64,000 bases of DNA from Hyphomicrobiales bacterium (GCA_027489955.1 JAIXYZ010000013.1:248001-312000), one strand, 5' to 3'. Shown: positions 53,662 through 62,890, counted from the first letter of the stretch. Made by a program: numbers and translations. Notes: generated by a model not told the origin, from the letters alone.

Positions 53662-54141
53662 ATGCTGACCGATGAGGACCGCAGGCACCTCGCCCACGCG
53701 GTCCGACTGTCCCGCAGGCATATGGAGGCCAATGACGGCGGTCCGTTCGGCGCCGTCGTGGTTTCCGGCGGCCGCGTCCTCGCCGAGGGCTGGAATCAGG
53801 TGACCACCGCCAACGATCCCACCGCCCATGCGGAAGTGGTCGCGATCCGCCGCGCCTGCCAGGCGATGGGCACCTTCTCGCTGGCAGGAGCGACGCTCTA
53901 CACGAGCTGCGAACCCTGCCCGATGTGCCTGTCCTCGGCCTATTGGGCCCGGATCGCCCGCATCGTCTACGCCAATACCCGCGACGAAGCCGCCGCCATC
54001 GGCTTCGACGACGCGTTCATCTACGACGAGGTGCCGAAGGATCCCGGCGACCGGCAATTGCCGATGGTGCACGCTCCGACCGAGGACGCCGCTGCGGTCT
54101 TCGCGGACTGGATGCGCAAGGCGGACAAGGTGGAGTACTGA
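53662..54141 (+). CDS. guaD: Guanine deaminase (cytidine deaminase-fold)
   Basis: 159 residues from ATG 53662 with GGAG upstream. Zinc and catalytic residues are His56-Ala-Glu58 (THAE as TAHAEV), Cys86 and Cys89 (EPCPMC). The B. subtilis GuaD-type C-terminus (FDDAFIYDEVPKDP) fits guanine deaminase over tRNA adenosine deaminase. It makes xanthine, the substrate of the XDH encoded just upstream, 13 bases away in the same operon. Confidence 0.88.
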   Translation: MLTDEDRRHLAHAVRLSRRHMEANDGGPFGAVVVSGGRVLAEGWNQVTTANDPTAHAEVVAIRRACQAMGTFSLAGATLYTSCEPCPMCLSSAYWARIARIVYANTRDEAAAIGFDDAFIYDEVPKDPGDRQLPMVHAPTEDAAAVFADWMRKADKVEY

Positions 54142-54177
54142 AGTTAGTAGCACAAACAGCGTTTTGTGCTACTAACT
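54142..54177. repeat. 15-bp perfect inverted repeat before the nucleotidyltransferase gene
   Basis: AGTTAGTAGCACAAA (54142-54156), a 6-base loop, then its exact complement (54163-54177). It begins at the guaD stop and ends four bases before the next ATG, and is AT-rich against its surroundings. It may end guaD transcription, act as an operator, or fold in the leader to hide the next start. Confidence 0.8.
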
Positions 54178-54181
54178 TTCC

Positions 54182-55159
54182 ATGGAACCGATCTCGCTCA
54201 GTCTCCTGACCCTCTACGCCGAACTGGCGCAGCAGGTGGCGTCTGCCGCCGAGGACGGCACGGTCGTCACGACGAACATCAAGGGCATCGCCTATCTCCG
54301 CCTTCAGCGCTGGGTCGGCAGCAGCCGGACCATTCAGCATCTGGGGCGGGCCGACGACCCTGAGGTTCAGGAACGCGCCGCGGCGGCAGCCCGCGAGATG
54401 CAGCGGCGGCAGGAGCGGCGGCGGCTCGTCTCGCTTCTTGCCCGAGAAATCCCGACGCCGCTGCCGATGCTGGCGAAAGTGCTGGATGCCATGCAGAGCG
54501 CGGGCCTGTTCCGGCGCGGCGCCGTTCTGGTGGGGACGGCCGCGTATCAGTGCTACCCCCCTATCATCGGCTATCGCCTGGATGCGGCCTCGCTCATGAC
54601 CCAGGACGCCGATCTCGCCACCGCCGATCTTGCCATCAGCGGCGAGGACGCCGGCGAGAGCATGCTGTCCATCCTGCAGCGGGCCGATCCCGATTTCGCG
54701 TCGGTGCCCGGCCTCGACTCGCGCGCGCCTCCCGCCCGCTTCCGCAACCGGCGCGGCTTCGTCGTCGATCTGCTGACGCCCCAGAGACGCAGGACCGACG
54801 CCAACCCCATGCCGCTCGCCGGGCTGTCAGCCGGGGCCGTGCCGCTGCAACACCTCGATTGGCTCATGGACAACGCGATCGAAGCCGTGGTCCTGCACGG
54901 AGCCGGCGTGCCTGTGCGCATTCCGGAACCCGCGCGGTTCGCAGTCCACAAGCTCATCGTGGCGCAGAAGCGTCCGGCGAGCGAGATCGCCAAGCGCACC
55001 AAGGATCTCGTCCAGGCCGGACAGATCATGCGGGCGTTGAACGAGACGGCGCCTTACGCGCTCGCGGATGCACTCGCCGATGCACGCAGCCGTGGCCGGG
55101 ATGGCTGGGCGCGGCCGATCGACCGATCGCTCACCGAGATCGAACGCCGCGCATCCTAG
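54182..55159 (+). CDS. GSU2403-type nucleotidyltransferase-fold protein
   Basis: 325 residues. It matches the GSU2403 nucleotidyltransferase-fold family (PF12281-like): an N-terminal helical domain (1-90), then the polymerase-beta-type core with VGTAAY (117-122) and DAD (142-144, TQDADLA) as the metal-binding pair. A C-terminal ARFAVHKLIVAQKR segment follows. Function in the family is not established; relation to AbiEii-type toxins and mobile defence genes is often proposed. The preceding hairpin and different local composition suggest acquisition as a unit. Its stop overlaps the convergent cysG stop (CTAG). Confidence 0.75.
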   Translation: MEPISLSLLTLYAELAQQVASAAEDGTVVTTNIKGIAYLRLQRWVGSSRTIQHLGRADDPEVQERAAAAAREMQRRQERRRLVSLLAREIPTPLPMLAKVLDAMQSAGLFRRGAVLVGTAAYQCYPPIIGYRLDAASLMTQDADLATADLAISGEDAGESMLSILQRADPDFASVPGLDSRAPPARFRNRRGFVVDLLTPQRRRTDANPMPLAGLSAGAVPLQHLDWLMDNAIEAVVLHGAGVPVRIPEPARFAVHKLIVAQKRPASEIAKRTKDLVQAGQIMRALNETAPYALADALADARSRGRDGWARPIDRSLTEIERRAS

Positions 55160-56586
55160 CCCGTCCGCGCCTCCGCAAGGGCTTCGCCGATCAGGACGAC
55201 GCAGGGTCCCTTAGGCTGCGCGGTGGCGAGTTTGGCAGCGATGTCGTCCGCGCGGCCGGCAATGACGCGCTCGTCCTCGCGGGTGGCGCGCTCCAGGATC
55301 ATGACCGGCGTCCTGCCGGGCAGGCCATGGGCCAGCAGCTTGTCGACGAGTTCGGGCAGCGTGCGCACCCCCATATAGACCGCCGTCGTCGCCGCCGGGT
55401 CGGCGAGCGCCCGCCAGTCGAGATCGCGCGGCAGCTTGCCGTCGCGGGCATGGGCGGTGATGAACTGCAGGCGCCTGGCCGCATCGCGGTGGGTCAGCGA
55501 GACCGAGAGCCGGGCCGCCGCGCCGCTCGCCGCCGTGATGCCGGGGATGACCGAGACCGGCACACCCGCCCGGCGGCAGGCCTCGATCTCCTCGCCCGCC
55601 CGGCCGAAGACCATCGGGTCGCCGCCCTTCAGGCGCACGACGTTGAGGCCCTCCAGCGCCAGCTCCACGAGCATGCCGTTGATGTCCTCCTGCGTGCAGG
55701 AGGGCTTGTAGCCGCGCTTGCCCACATGGACGAGCCGCGCCTCGCGTCGGCCCATGTCGATGATCGCCGGATGGACGAGGTCGTCGTAGAGGATGACGTC
55801 CGCCGATTGCAGCAGGCGCACGCCCTTCAGCGTCATCAGCTCCGGATCGCCGGGGCCGGCCCCGACCAGCGCCACCGAGCCGACCTTGCGGTCCGTCTCC
55901 TCGGATACCGTTGCGGCGAGCATGGCCTCGCGCTCGGCCTCGCTCGCGGCCTGCGTCGGCGCGGCGAGCGCGCGGGCGGTGAAGCGCTCCCAGAAGGCCC
56001 GCCTGGCGCGGAACGGCAGGTCGAGCGCCTGCACGAAGGGCCGCCAGTCCCGCGCGGCCTCCGCCCAGGCCTTGAACGCGGCGGGGACGAGCGTCTCGAT
56101 CCGTGCCCGGATCGCCTGGCCGAACACAGGCGCCGCGCCGTCGGTCGAGATGCCGATGACGAGCGGCGAGCGGTTGACGATGGAGCCGAACTGGAAGTCG
56201 CAGAAGGCCGGCCGGTCGATGCAGTTCACCGGCACGCCCGCCGCCTGCGCGGCGCAGCGGAAGGCCAGCGCTTCCGCGTCGGTTTCCGCGCCGCCTATGG
56301 CGACGGCCGCGTTGTCGAAGACGTGGATGGACCAGGGCCGGCGGTGGATCGTGATGGCCCCGGCGGGCGGATCGGCGGCAAGCGCCTCCATCGCCTCGCA
56401 GGGCTCGGGCGCATAGACGTCCACATGGGCGCCGGAGGCGGCCAGCAGCTCCGCCTTCCAGGCCGCGCCCTCGTCACCCCCCGCCAGCACGACGCGCCGC
56501 CCCTGGAGCTTGAGGAAGACCGGAAGCACGGCGAGCGCGTCGATGCGCCGGGGGGCGGCATTCTCGGGCTTGCGCTCAGGCGGCAT
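55156..56586 (-). CDS. cysG: Siroheme synthase CysG
   Basis: 476 residues, trifunctional. The N-terminal precorrin-2 dehydrogenase/ferrochelatase has VLAGGDEGAAWKAELLAAS and NCIDRPAFCDFQFGSIVNR. The C-terminal uroporphyrinogen III methyltransferase has LVGAGPGDPELMTLKGVRLL, VRLKGGDPMVFGRAGEE and the HGLPGRTPVMILERATR end. It makes siroheme, the cofactor of the nitrite reductase in this operon. Its start overlaps the nitrate reductase 3' end by 11 bases. Confidence 0.95.
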   Translation of the reverse strand: MPPERKPENAAPRRIDALAVLPVFLKLQGRRVVLAGGDEGAAWKAELLAASGAHVDVYAPEPCEAMEALAADPPAGAITIHRRPWSIHVFDNAAVAIGGAETDAEALAFRCAAQAAGVPVNCIDRPAFCDFQFGSIVNRSPLVIGISTDGAAPVFGQAIRARIETLVPAAFKAWAEAARDWRPFVQALDLPFRARRAFWERFTARALAAPTQAASEAEREAMLAATVSEETDRKVGSVALVGAGPGDPELMTLKGVRLLQSADVILYDDLVHPAIIDMGRREARLVHVGKRGYKPSCTQEDINGMLVELALEGLNVVRLKGGDPMVFGRAGEEIEACRRAGVPVSVIPGITAASGAAARLSVSLTHRDAARRLQFITAHARDGKLPRDLDWRALADPAATTAVYMGVRTLPELVDKLLAHGLPGRTPVMILERATREDERVIAGRADDIAAKLATAQPKGPCVVLIGEALAEARTG

Positions 56587-59287
56587 CGGCGGCGACTCTC
56601 GCCGGCGTCCCTTCGGCCGCGCCGCCGGCCTGCGCGATGAGCTTCTTTAGTTCCGGCACGCACGAGCCGCAATTGGTGCCGGCCTTCAGCGCCGCGCCGA
56701 TGGCGGCGACGGTGCCGCAGCCGCCGGCAATGGCCGCCTCGATGGCGCCGCGCCCGATGCCGAAGCACGCGCAGATCGTCGGGCCGGAATCGGCGATCCC
56801 GTCAACGGGCTTGCCCGACAGGAGGAGCGCGCGCGCGGCGGGAGCGATCTCGCCCGTCGCGAAGGCGGCGGCCGCGGCGTTCCAGTCCGGCGCCGTGCCG
56901 CCGGGACCGAGAAAGAGCAGCGCCTCGATCCGCTCGCCGTCCAGCCAGGCGAGGCGGCGCAAGCCGCGCGCGGGATCGGAGTAATCCATCGTTGGCGCGG
57001 CGCCGCCGAAGAGCGGCGCCAGCATGGCGAGCAGCGCATCGTGAGAGGCGTCGGAGGCAAAGGTCGTGAGTGTGCCGCCCTTGACCGTGGCATGGGCGAG
57101 GAAGCCGCAGCGCTCAAGCCTGGGCAGGGCGCGCGTCAGTGCGAAGCCCTGGGTGACGAACGAGACCGGATGCACGGCGACCGGCGTCGCCTTCATTTCC
57201 GGCTGGCCGGAGACGGGATCGGCAAACCCCTGAACAGCCGCGCCGATGCGCCCGCCCACCGAGGTCTGGCCGCTCCAGTGGATCGGCGCGAAGACCAGTC
57301 CCGGCTCCTGCTGCGCGGTGATCCGCACCCGCAGCGTCGCCCCGCCATGGGCGCTCTCGACCCGCGCAAAGCCCCGCTCGGACAGGCCGAGCCGCAGCGC
57401 GTCGATGGGATGGACGTCCAGGAACGGTTCGGGAAGGTGGGAGCCCAGCCGGGCCGATTTCCCGGTCCGGGTCATCGTGTGCCACTGGTCGCGGATGCGG
57501 CCCGTGACGAGGATGAGCGGGAACGCGGCATCGGTCGCGGCCGCGAGCGCCGGCGCGGCGACGGGCACGAACCGCGCCTTTCCGTCCGCATGGAAGAAGC
57601 GCCCGCCATCGCCGAACAGCCGCGCCGTGCCGCCCGGCTGGCCGCTGCGCACCGGCCATTGCACCGGCTCCAGCGCGTCGTAGGCGGCGTCGTCGATGGC
57701 GGCGAGGCCGCCGATGTCGAAATCGCGGGTGCCGTCGTTCTCGAAGGCGGAGAGCGCGGCGTGCTCGCGGAAGATGTCGGCCGGGCCGCGCCAGGCGAAG
57801 GCTTCGCCATGCCCGAGACGCCTTGCCACCTGCGCCACCGCCCACCAGTCCGGCCGCACCTCGCCGGGCAGGGGCAGGAACGCGCGCTGGCGCGAGATCC
57901 GCCGCTCGGAATTGGTCACCGTGCCGTCCTTTTCGCCCCAGGCAGCAGCCGGCAGCAGGACGTGGGCGCCGGACTGCGTCGTGTCGGTCGCGATGAGATT
58001 GTCGGAGACGACAAGAAGGTCGAGCCGCTGCAGCGCGGCGCGGACGGCATCGGCCCGCGGCATGGAGACGGCGGGATTCGTGCCCATCACCCAAAGCGCC
58101 TTGATCCGCCCATCGGCGACGGCATCGAACAGGTCGACCGCCTTCAGCCCCTCCCGCGTCGCCATGGCGGGCGCATTCCAGAAGCGCCGCACGCGGTCGA
58201 TGCTGGCCGTATCGAAGGCCATATGGGCGGCGAGCTGGTTGGCGAGGCCGCCGACCTCGCGCCCGCCCATGGCGTTGGGCTGGCCCGTCAGGGAGAACGG
58301 CCCGGCGCCCGGCAGGCCGATGCGCCCCGTGGCGAGGTGGCAGTTGAGGATCGCGTTGACCTTGTCGGTGCCCTGCGCCGACTGATTCACGCCCTGGCTG
58401 TAGAGCGTCACGACGCGGGCGCTGCGGGCCCACAGGTCGAAGACATGAGCGATCGTCTCCGGCGCGCAAGCCGTCGCCGCCGCGACGGCCGCGATGTTCG
58501 GCGCGATCAGGCGCGCCTGCGCCAGCGCCGCCTCGAAGCCGGACGTCCGCTCGTCGACGAAGGCGCGGTCGATCAGCCCATGGTCGGCCAGATGCACCAG
58601 CAGGCCGCTGAAGAGGGCTGCATCGCTCCCCGGCGCGATGGTGAGGTCGATGTCGGCGCCTTCGCTCGTCGCGGTGCGGCGGACATCGACATTGACGATG
58701 AGCGCGCCGCGCTCCCGCGCCGTCTGCATGCGCTGGTAGAGGATGGGATGGCACCAGGCGGCGTTGGACCCGACGAGGACGAGGAGGTCGGCCTCATCGA
58801 GGTCCTCGTAGGCGCCGGGCACAATGTCCGCCCCGAAGGCGCGGCGATGGCCGGCGACGGAGGACGCCATGCACAGGCGCGAATTGGTGTCGACATTGGC
58901 CGAGCCGATGAAGCCCTTCATCAGCTTGTTGGGTGCGTAATAGTCCTCGGTCAGGAGCTGGCCGGAGAGGTAGAACGCCACCGAATCCGGCCCATGCTCG
59001 GCGATGGCGCGGAAAAAACCCTCCGCGACGCGGTCGAGCGCGGCATCCCAGGAAACGCGGCCCAGAACGCCGTCATCGCCGCGCATCATCGGGTGGAGCA
59101 GCCGCCCCTCCAGCGAGAGCGTTTCGCCGAGGGCGGAGCCCTTGGAGCACAGCCGGCCGAAATTGGCGGGATGCGCTTCGTCCCCCGCGATGGCCGCGCC
59201 GCCGTCGCCATCGGGCATCGCCTTCACGCCGCAGCCGACCCCGCAATAGGGGCAGGTGGTCCGGGTGGAGTGCGGCCCACCGGTCAT
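56576..59287 (-). CDS. nasA: Assimilatory nitrate reductase catalytic subunit with BFD domain
   Basis: 903 residues from ATG 59287 (MTGGPHSTRTTCPYCG). The N-terminal 4Fe-4S motif CPYCGVGCGV ... RLCSKGSALGE is followed by the Mo-bisMGD core (SNAAWCHPILYQRM, YSQGVNQSAQGTDK) and dinucleotide-binding domain (VTGRIRDQWHTMTRTGKS). A C-terminal BFD-like [2Fe-2S] domain (ICACFGIG ... GTNCGSCVPELK) adds an electron entry point. It reduces nitrate to nitrite in the cytoplasm. The upstream extension of the frame falls in palindromic repeat DNA. Confidence 0.94.
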   Translation of the reverse strand: MTGGPHSTRTTCPYCGVGCGVKAMPDGDGGAAIAGDEAHPANFGRLCSKGSALGETLSLEGRLLHPMMRGDDGVLGRVSWDAALDRVAEGFFRAIAEHGPDSVAFYLSGQLLTEDYYAPNKLMKGFIGSANVDTNSRLCMASSVAGHRRAFGADIVPGAYEDLDEADLLVLVGSNAAWCHPILYQRMQTARERGALIVNVDVRRTATSEGADIDLTIAPGSDAALFSGLLVHLADHGLIDRAFVDERTSGFEAALAQARLIAPNIAAVAAATACAPETIAHVFDLWARSARVVTLYSQGVNQSAQGTDKVNAILNCHLATGRIGLPGAGPFSLTGQPNAMGGREVGGLANQLAAHMAFDTASIDRVRRFWNAPAMATREGLKAVDLFDAVADGRIKALWVMGTNPAVSMPRADAVRAALQRLDLLVVSDNLIATDTTQSGAHVLLPAAAWGEKDGTVTNSERRISRQRAFLPLPGEVRPDWWAVAQVARRLGHGEAFAWRGPADIFREHAALSAFENDGTRDFDIGGLAAIDDAAYDALEPVQWPVRSGQPGGTARLFGDGGRFFHADGKARFVPVAAPALAAATDAAFPLILVTGRIRDQWHTMTRTGKSARLGSHLPEPFLDVHPIDALRLGLSERGFARVESAHGGATLRVRITAQQEPGLVFAPIHWSGQTSVGGRIGAAVQGFADPVSGQPEMKATPVAVHPVSFVTQGFALTRALPRLERCGFLAHATVKGGTLTTFASDASHDALLAMLAPLFGGAAPTMDYSDPARGLRRLAWLDGERIEALLFLGPGGTAPDWNAAAAAFATGEIAPAARALLLSGKPVDGIADSGPTICACFGIGRGAIEAAIAGGCGTVAAIGAALKAGTNCGSCVPELKKLIAQAGGAAEGTPARVAADAA

Positions 59288-59289
59288 CG

Positions 59290-59379
59290 TCTCCCTCCCC
59301 GCGGCAACCGGGGGGAGGGGAAGACGAACAGCCGAGCGGCGCACCCTCTCCCCCCTTGTGGGGGAGAGCCGGAGAGGGG
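59290..59379. repeat. Palindromic intergenic repeat cluster
   Basis: Two neighbouring GC-rich hairpins lie between the nitrate reductase and flavoprotein genes. The clearest is CTCTCCCCC (59346-59354), loop CTTGT, GGGGGAGAG (59360-59368). The CTCTCCCCC-TTGT-GGGGGAGAG type is a common dispersed intergenic repeat in alphaproteobacteria. It sits within the operon and could stabilise or attenuate mRNA. Confidence 0.6.
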
Positions 59380-59453
59380 GGTATGCTGGTGGAGAGGAGC
59401 GAGGTACCGGACAGGCGCCGTGTCGATCCCAGCGGTCTCGATATCGGACACCA

Positions 59454-61079
59454 TCAATAGACGTCCGCCTGGTACCGCCCGCTCTTCTTCAGCGCCACGA
59501 CATACGCCTTCGCCTCGTCCGGCGATTTGCTCAAGTGCACGCCGATCGCCTCGGTCAGCGCCGTCTCCACGTCCTTGGCCATGCGCTTGGCGTCGCCGCA
59601 GATGTAGAAATGCGCGCCGCGCTTCAGCCAGGCGCAGAGCTCTGCGCCGTTCTCGCGCATCCGGTCCTGCACATATGTCTTCGGACCGATATCGCGGGAC
59701 CAGGCGGTGGAGAGCGTCGTCAGCGCGCCCTTGGCCAGGAACTCCTCCATCTCGTCGCGATAGAAGAAGTCGCAGGCCTCGCGCTGGTGGCCGAAGAAGA
59801 GCCAGGCGCCGCCTTTCGCCTTCGTCGCCAGCCGCTCCTGCAGAAAGGCGCGGAACGGGGCGATGCCGGTGCCCGGCCCGACCATGACGATCGGCGTGTC
59901 CCCGCTTTCCGGCAGGCGGAAGCCGTGGGCCTTCTGCACGTACACCCGTACGGGGTCGCCCGGCTCCACCCGGTGGGACAGGAAGGTCGAGGCGACGCCG
60001 AAGCGCAGGCGGTCGTCCACCTGATACTTCACCACGTCCACCGTCAGGCTGATCCCGCCTGCGAAGGCGCGCGGACTGGACGAGATCGAGTAGAGCCGCG
60101 GCTGCAGCGCATCCAGCGCCTCCACCAGCCGGAACGGTGCGGGCGCGATATGTGGATAGGCCTGGATGACGGCCAGCACGTCGAGCCCGTCCGCGCCCTC
60201 GCCCTCCGCCATACGCTCCAGCCTGGCGCGCTCGCCCGCGTCGGTGGCGAGCGAGGCGTAGAGCGAGAAGAGCGCGTCCGGCGCGGGCGACAGGGATTTC
60301 ACATAGGTGAGCCAGTCGCCGAAGGTGCGCGTCGTGCCTTCTGCCGAGATCGGCTCGTCCAGCGGCACGCCGAGGCGGCGGGAGATCGCGGCAACGAGCG
60401 CGGCGCCATTGTTGGCATAGATGCCGAAGGCGTCCCCCGGCTCGTAGGTCAGCCCCGAGCGCGACAGGTCGAACTCGATATGGTGCGTCTCCTTCTCCGA
60501 CGCCTCGGCGTTGAGCCGCCGGCGGGAGAGGAAGATCGCGGTGGCGGGATTGTCGCGCGAGAAGCCCTTGCCGGCAGTTTCGACCTCGCGCACCGGCGGT
60601 GGAAAGATGGCTGGCGAGGCAGGCACTTCGCCCAGCCCCTCCGCCAGCTTCTTCAGCACGCGGGCGGTCTCCTTGCCGCCCGGCACGCACAGGGTCAGCT
60701 TGGGCTCGGCGCCCGTCGCGATGGCGTTGGAATAGTCCTCGCAATTGTAGCCGCACTGGCCGCAATCCTGCTGGGCCATCGCGGCCATCATGCGCCGCCG
60801 CAGGGGCCTGCCCTCCGCCATCGCCATGCGCTCGTCGATGGCGATGGTGGGGTCGTGCCAGGGCGCTTCGCCGTCGTCGCCGTCCGCCAGCGGTTCGGCT
60901 GCAGGGGCGGGCGCGCCGCCCATGAAGGCGGCGGCGTCCGCGCCCGACAGCGGCACCGCGCCGGGCGCCGGCAGGACCGCTGCCAAAAACCCCGACAGCC
61001 AGGCCCGCTGCTCGGCGGAGAAGGGCGCGTTGTCAGGCAGCATCGGCGCGATGAAGGGCGGGCGGGTCGTCATCGTCAT
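59454..61079 (-). CDS. NADPH-flavoprotein reductase with N-terminal 4Fe-4S domain (sulfite reductase alpha-like)
   Basis: 541 residues from ATG 61079, overlapping the nitrite reductase stop (ATGA); ATG 61073 is an alternative. Residues ~106-131 hold Cys106, Cys109, Cys113 and Cys131 (DCGQCGYNCEDYSNAI ... LCVPGG), the RnfB-type 4Fe-4S pattern (PF04060). The rest is a CysJ-like FAD/NADPH module (RLYSISSSP, VGPGTGIAPFRAFLQER, FYICGDAKRMAKDVE). There is no flavodoxin domain. Inferred to pass NADPH electrons to the nitrite or nitrate reductase of the operon. Confidence 0.88.
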   Translation of the reverse strand: MTMTTRPPFIAPMLPDNAPFSAEQRAWLSGFLAAVLPAPGAVPLSGADAAAFMGGAPAPAAEPLADGDDGEAPWHDPTIAIDERMAMAEGRPLRRRMMAAMAQQDCGQCGYNCEDYSNAIATGAEPKLTLCVPGGKETARVLKKLAEGLGEVPASPAIFPPPVREVETAGKGFSRDNPATAIFLSRRRLNAEASEKETHHIEFDLSRSGLTYEPGDAFGIYANNGAALVAAISRRLGVPLDEPISAEGTTRTFGDWLTYVKSLSPAPDALFSLYASLATDAGERARLERMAEGEGADGLDVLAVIQAYPHIAPAPFRLVEALDALQPRLYSISSSPRAFAGGISLTVDVVKYQVDDRLRFGVASTFLSHRVEPGDPVRVYVQKAHGFRLPESGDTPIVMVGPGTGIAPFRAFLQERLATKAKGGAWLFFGHQREACDFFYRDEMEEFLAKGALTTLSTAWSRDIGPKTYVQDRMRENGAELCAWLKRGAHFYICGDAKRMAKDVETALTEAIGVHLSKSPDEAKAYVVALKKSGRYQADVY

Positions 61080-62890
61080 GCGTCGGTCCCCTCTGCGGGG
61101 GCTCCTTCGGGCGTTTCCTCGATCAGGGTCTTCAGGGCGTCCGCGTCGTGCCGCGCGGCGAAGGCCTGGAAGCTCTCTTCGGGGCCGGACCTGCGGGCGC
61201 GGTAGGTCGCCAGCACGCGGCGCACCAGTTCGGGCGCGTCCTCGGCTTTCACCAGCGGGAAGAGCTCGCGGCCGATGGCGCCATCGACGCCGTAGCCGCC
61301 GCCGACGAACAGGTTGTAGCCCGGCACCGTGTCGCCATCGTCGGAGACCGGCACCTTGGCGCCAATGAGCCCGATATCGCCGATATAGTGCTGGGCGCAG
61401 GAATGGTGGCAGCCGGTTAGGTGGATATTGACCGGCACGTCGAGCGCGACACGCGGCTCGCACCAGGCGGCGATGGCCTCCGCATCCTCCTTGGTGTGGG
61501 CGGCGGCGAACTTGCAGCCGGTCGCGCCGGTGCAGGCGACGAGCCCGGCCCGCACGCTGGAGGCCGAGGCCGACAGCCCGATCGCCTCGATATGCGCGAG
61601 CGCATCGGCGACCTTGGCGTCCGGCACGCCGGAGATGAGCAGATTCTGCCAGACGGTGAGGCGGATGTCGCCGTCGCCGCATTCGCGCGCGATGGACGCC
61701 AGGACACGCATCTGGTCGCTCGTCATCCTGCCAACGGGCAGGACGATCCCGATCCAGTTCAGCCCCGCCTGGCGCTGGGGATGGACGCCGATATGGGCCT
61801 GCCGGTCATAGGCCGGGCGGGGAGCGACATGGGCCGCGTCGAGCCGCGCCAGCGTGCGGCCGAGCTTCGCCTCCACCAGCGCGAGGTAGGCGTCGAAGCC
61901 CATCGCGTCGAGCACGTATTTCATCCGCGACTTCGCACGGTTGGTCCGGTCGCCGGTCTCGATGAAGACGCGCACGATGGCGTCCGCCACCGCGATCGCC
62001 TCATCCGGGCGGACCACGATCCCGGTGTCGCGGGCGAGGTCCTTGTGGCCGGTGATGCCGCCCAGGATCAGCCGGAACCAGATGCCGGGTTCGACTCCAG
62101 CGCCGGGCAGGACCTCCACGGCCTGGAAGCCGATATCGTTCGTATCCTCCAGCGTCGCGATGGAGCCCGCGCCATCGAAGGCGACGTTGAACTTGCGCGG
62201 CAGCCCGTAGAGCGAGCGGTCGTTCAGGATGTGGTGGTGCCAGGCCTTGGCGTAGGGCCGGGTGTCCAGCAGTTCCAGCGGGTCGATCCCCGCCGTCGCC
62301 GAACCCGTGACGTTGCGGATATTGTCCGCGCCCGAACCCTTCGCGGTGAGGCCGAGATCGGCAAGGCCCTCGATGAAGGGCACAGCCTGCTCGGCAATGA
62401 TCTCGCGGACCTGCAGGTTGGCGCGGGTCGTCGCGTGGGCATAGCCGCCGCCATGGGCATCGGCGAGATCGGCCACACCTGCGAACTGCCAGTGCGTGAG
62501 GATGCCGTTGGGGATGCGCAGCCGGCACATATAGCTGTTCTGGGCTGGCGCCACGTAGAACAGGCCGTGATAGCGCCAGCGGAAATTGTCCTCGGGCTTG
62601 GGATATTCGCCCTTGCCGGCTTGGTCCCTGAAGCGCGCATAGGCGTCGAACGGGTGTTCCGCGCGCTTCCACTTTTCCTGGTCGGCCAGCTTGTTTCCGG
62701 ACGCTTCTACCCTGGCCTGCGCCTTCAGGTGGTCGGCGTCCGGCCCGATCGGCGAGGGCGATTGCGAGTTCGCCGGGATGCCGGCCGGCAGGCTGCGCTG
62801 CACCGCCCCTGCGATGAAGCCTTCGAGATAGCGCTTCTGCTCTGGCGTGAAGTCGGCGGCGGGGCTTGGCACAGGATGGCTCATGGTCAT
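61076..62890 (-). CDS. nirA: Siroheme nitrite reductase, NirA-like (nitrite/sulfite reductase family)
   Basis: 604 residues from ATG 62890 (a second ATG at 62884). Two ferredoxin-like halves are present, with RANLQVREI and TVWQNLLISG segments. The siroheme/4Fe-4S ligands are CTGATGCKFA and HLTGCHHSCAQHY. The ~90-residue N-terminal extension (DFTPEQKRYLEGFIAGAVQR) is typical of the alphaproteobacterial form; a similar EQRAWLSGFLAAVL leader occurs on the partner flavoprotein. It reduces nitrite to ammonium. Sulfite as substrate is possible, but the nitrate operon argues for nitrite. Confidence 0.9.
   Translation of the reverse strand: MTMSHPVPSPAADFTPEQKRYLEGFIAGAVQRSLPAGIPANSQSPSPIGPDADHLKAQARVEASGNKLADQEKWKRAEHPFDAYARFRDQAGKGEYPKPEDNFRWRYHGLFYVAPAQNSYMCRLRIPNGILTHWQFAGVADLADAHGGGYAHATTRANLQVREIIAEQAVPFIEGLADLGLTAKGSGADNIRNVTGSATAGIDPLELLDTRPYAKAWHHHILNDRSLYGLPRKFNVAFDGAGSIATLEDTNDIGFQAVEVLPGAGVEPGIWFRLILGGITGHKDLARDTGIVVRPDEAIAVADAIVRVFIETGDRTNRAKSRMKYVLDAMGFDAYLALVEAKLGRTLARLDAAHVAPRPAYDRQAHIGVHPQRQAGLNWIGIVLPVGRMTSDQMRVLASIARECGDGDIRLTVWQNLLISGVPDAKVADALAHIEAIGLSASASSVRAGLVACTGATGCKFAAAHTKEDAEAIAAWCEPRVALDVPVNIHLTGCHHSCAQHYIGDIGLIGAKVPVSDDGDTVPGYNLFVGGGYGVDGAIGRELFPLVKAEDAPELVRRVLATYRARRSGPEESFQAFAARHDADALKTLIEETPEGAPAEGTDA

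Noticed and set aside
59288-59453. N-terminal extension of the nitrate reductase frame, and small frames reading through the palindromic repeats
   Set aside because: The peptides (for example the LPLPPVAAGRE type) are translations of GC palindromes. The conserved CPYCG start is reached from ATG 59287.
57041-59887. 948-codon plus-strand open frame over the nitrate reductase
   Set aside because: Antisense to NasA and Arg/His/Gly-rich throughout; no domain motif.
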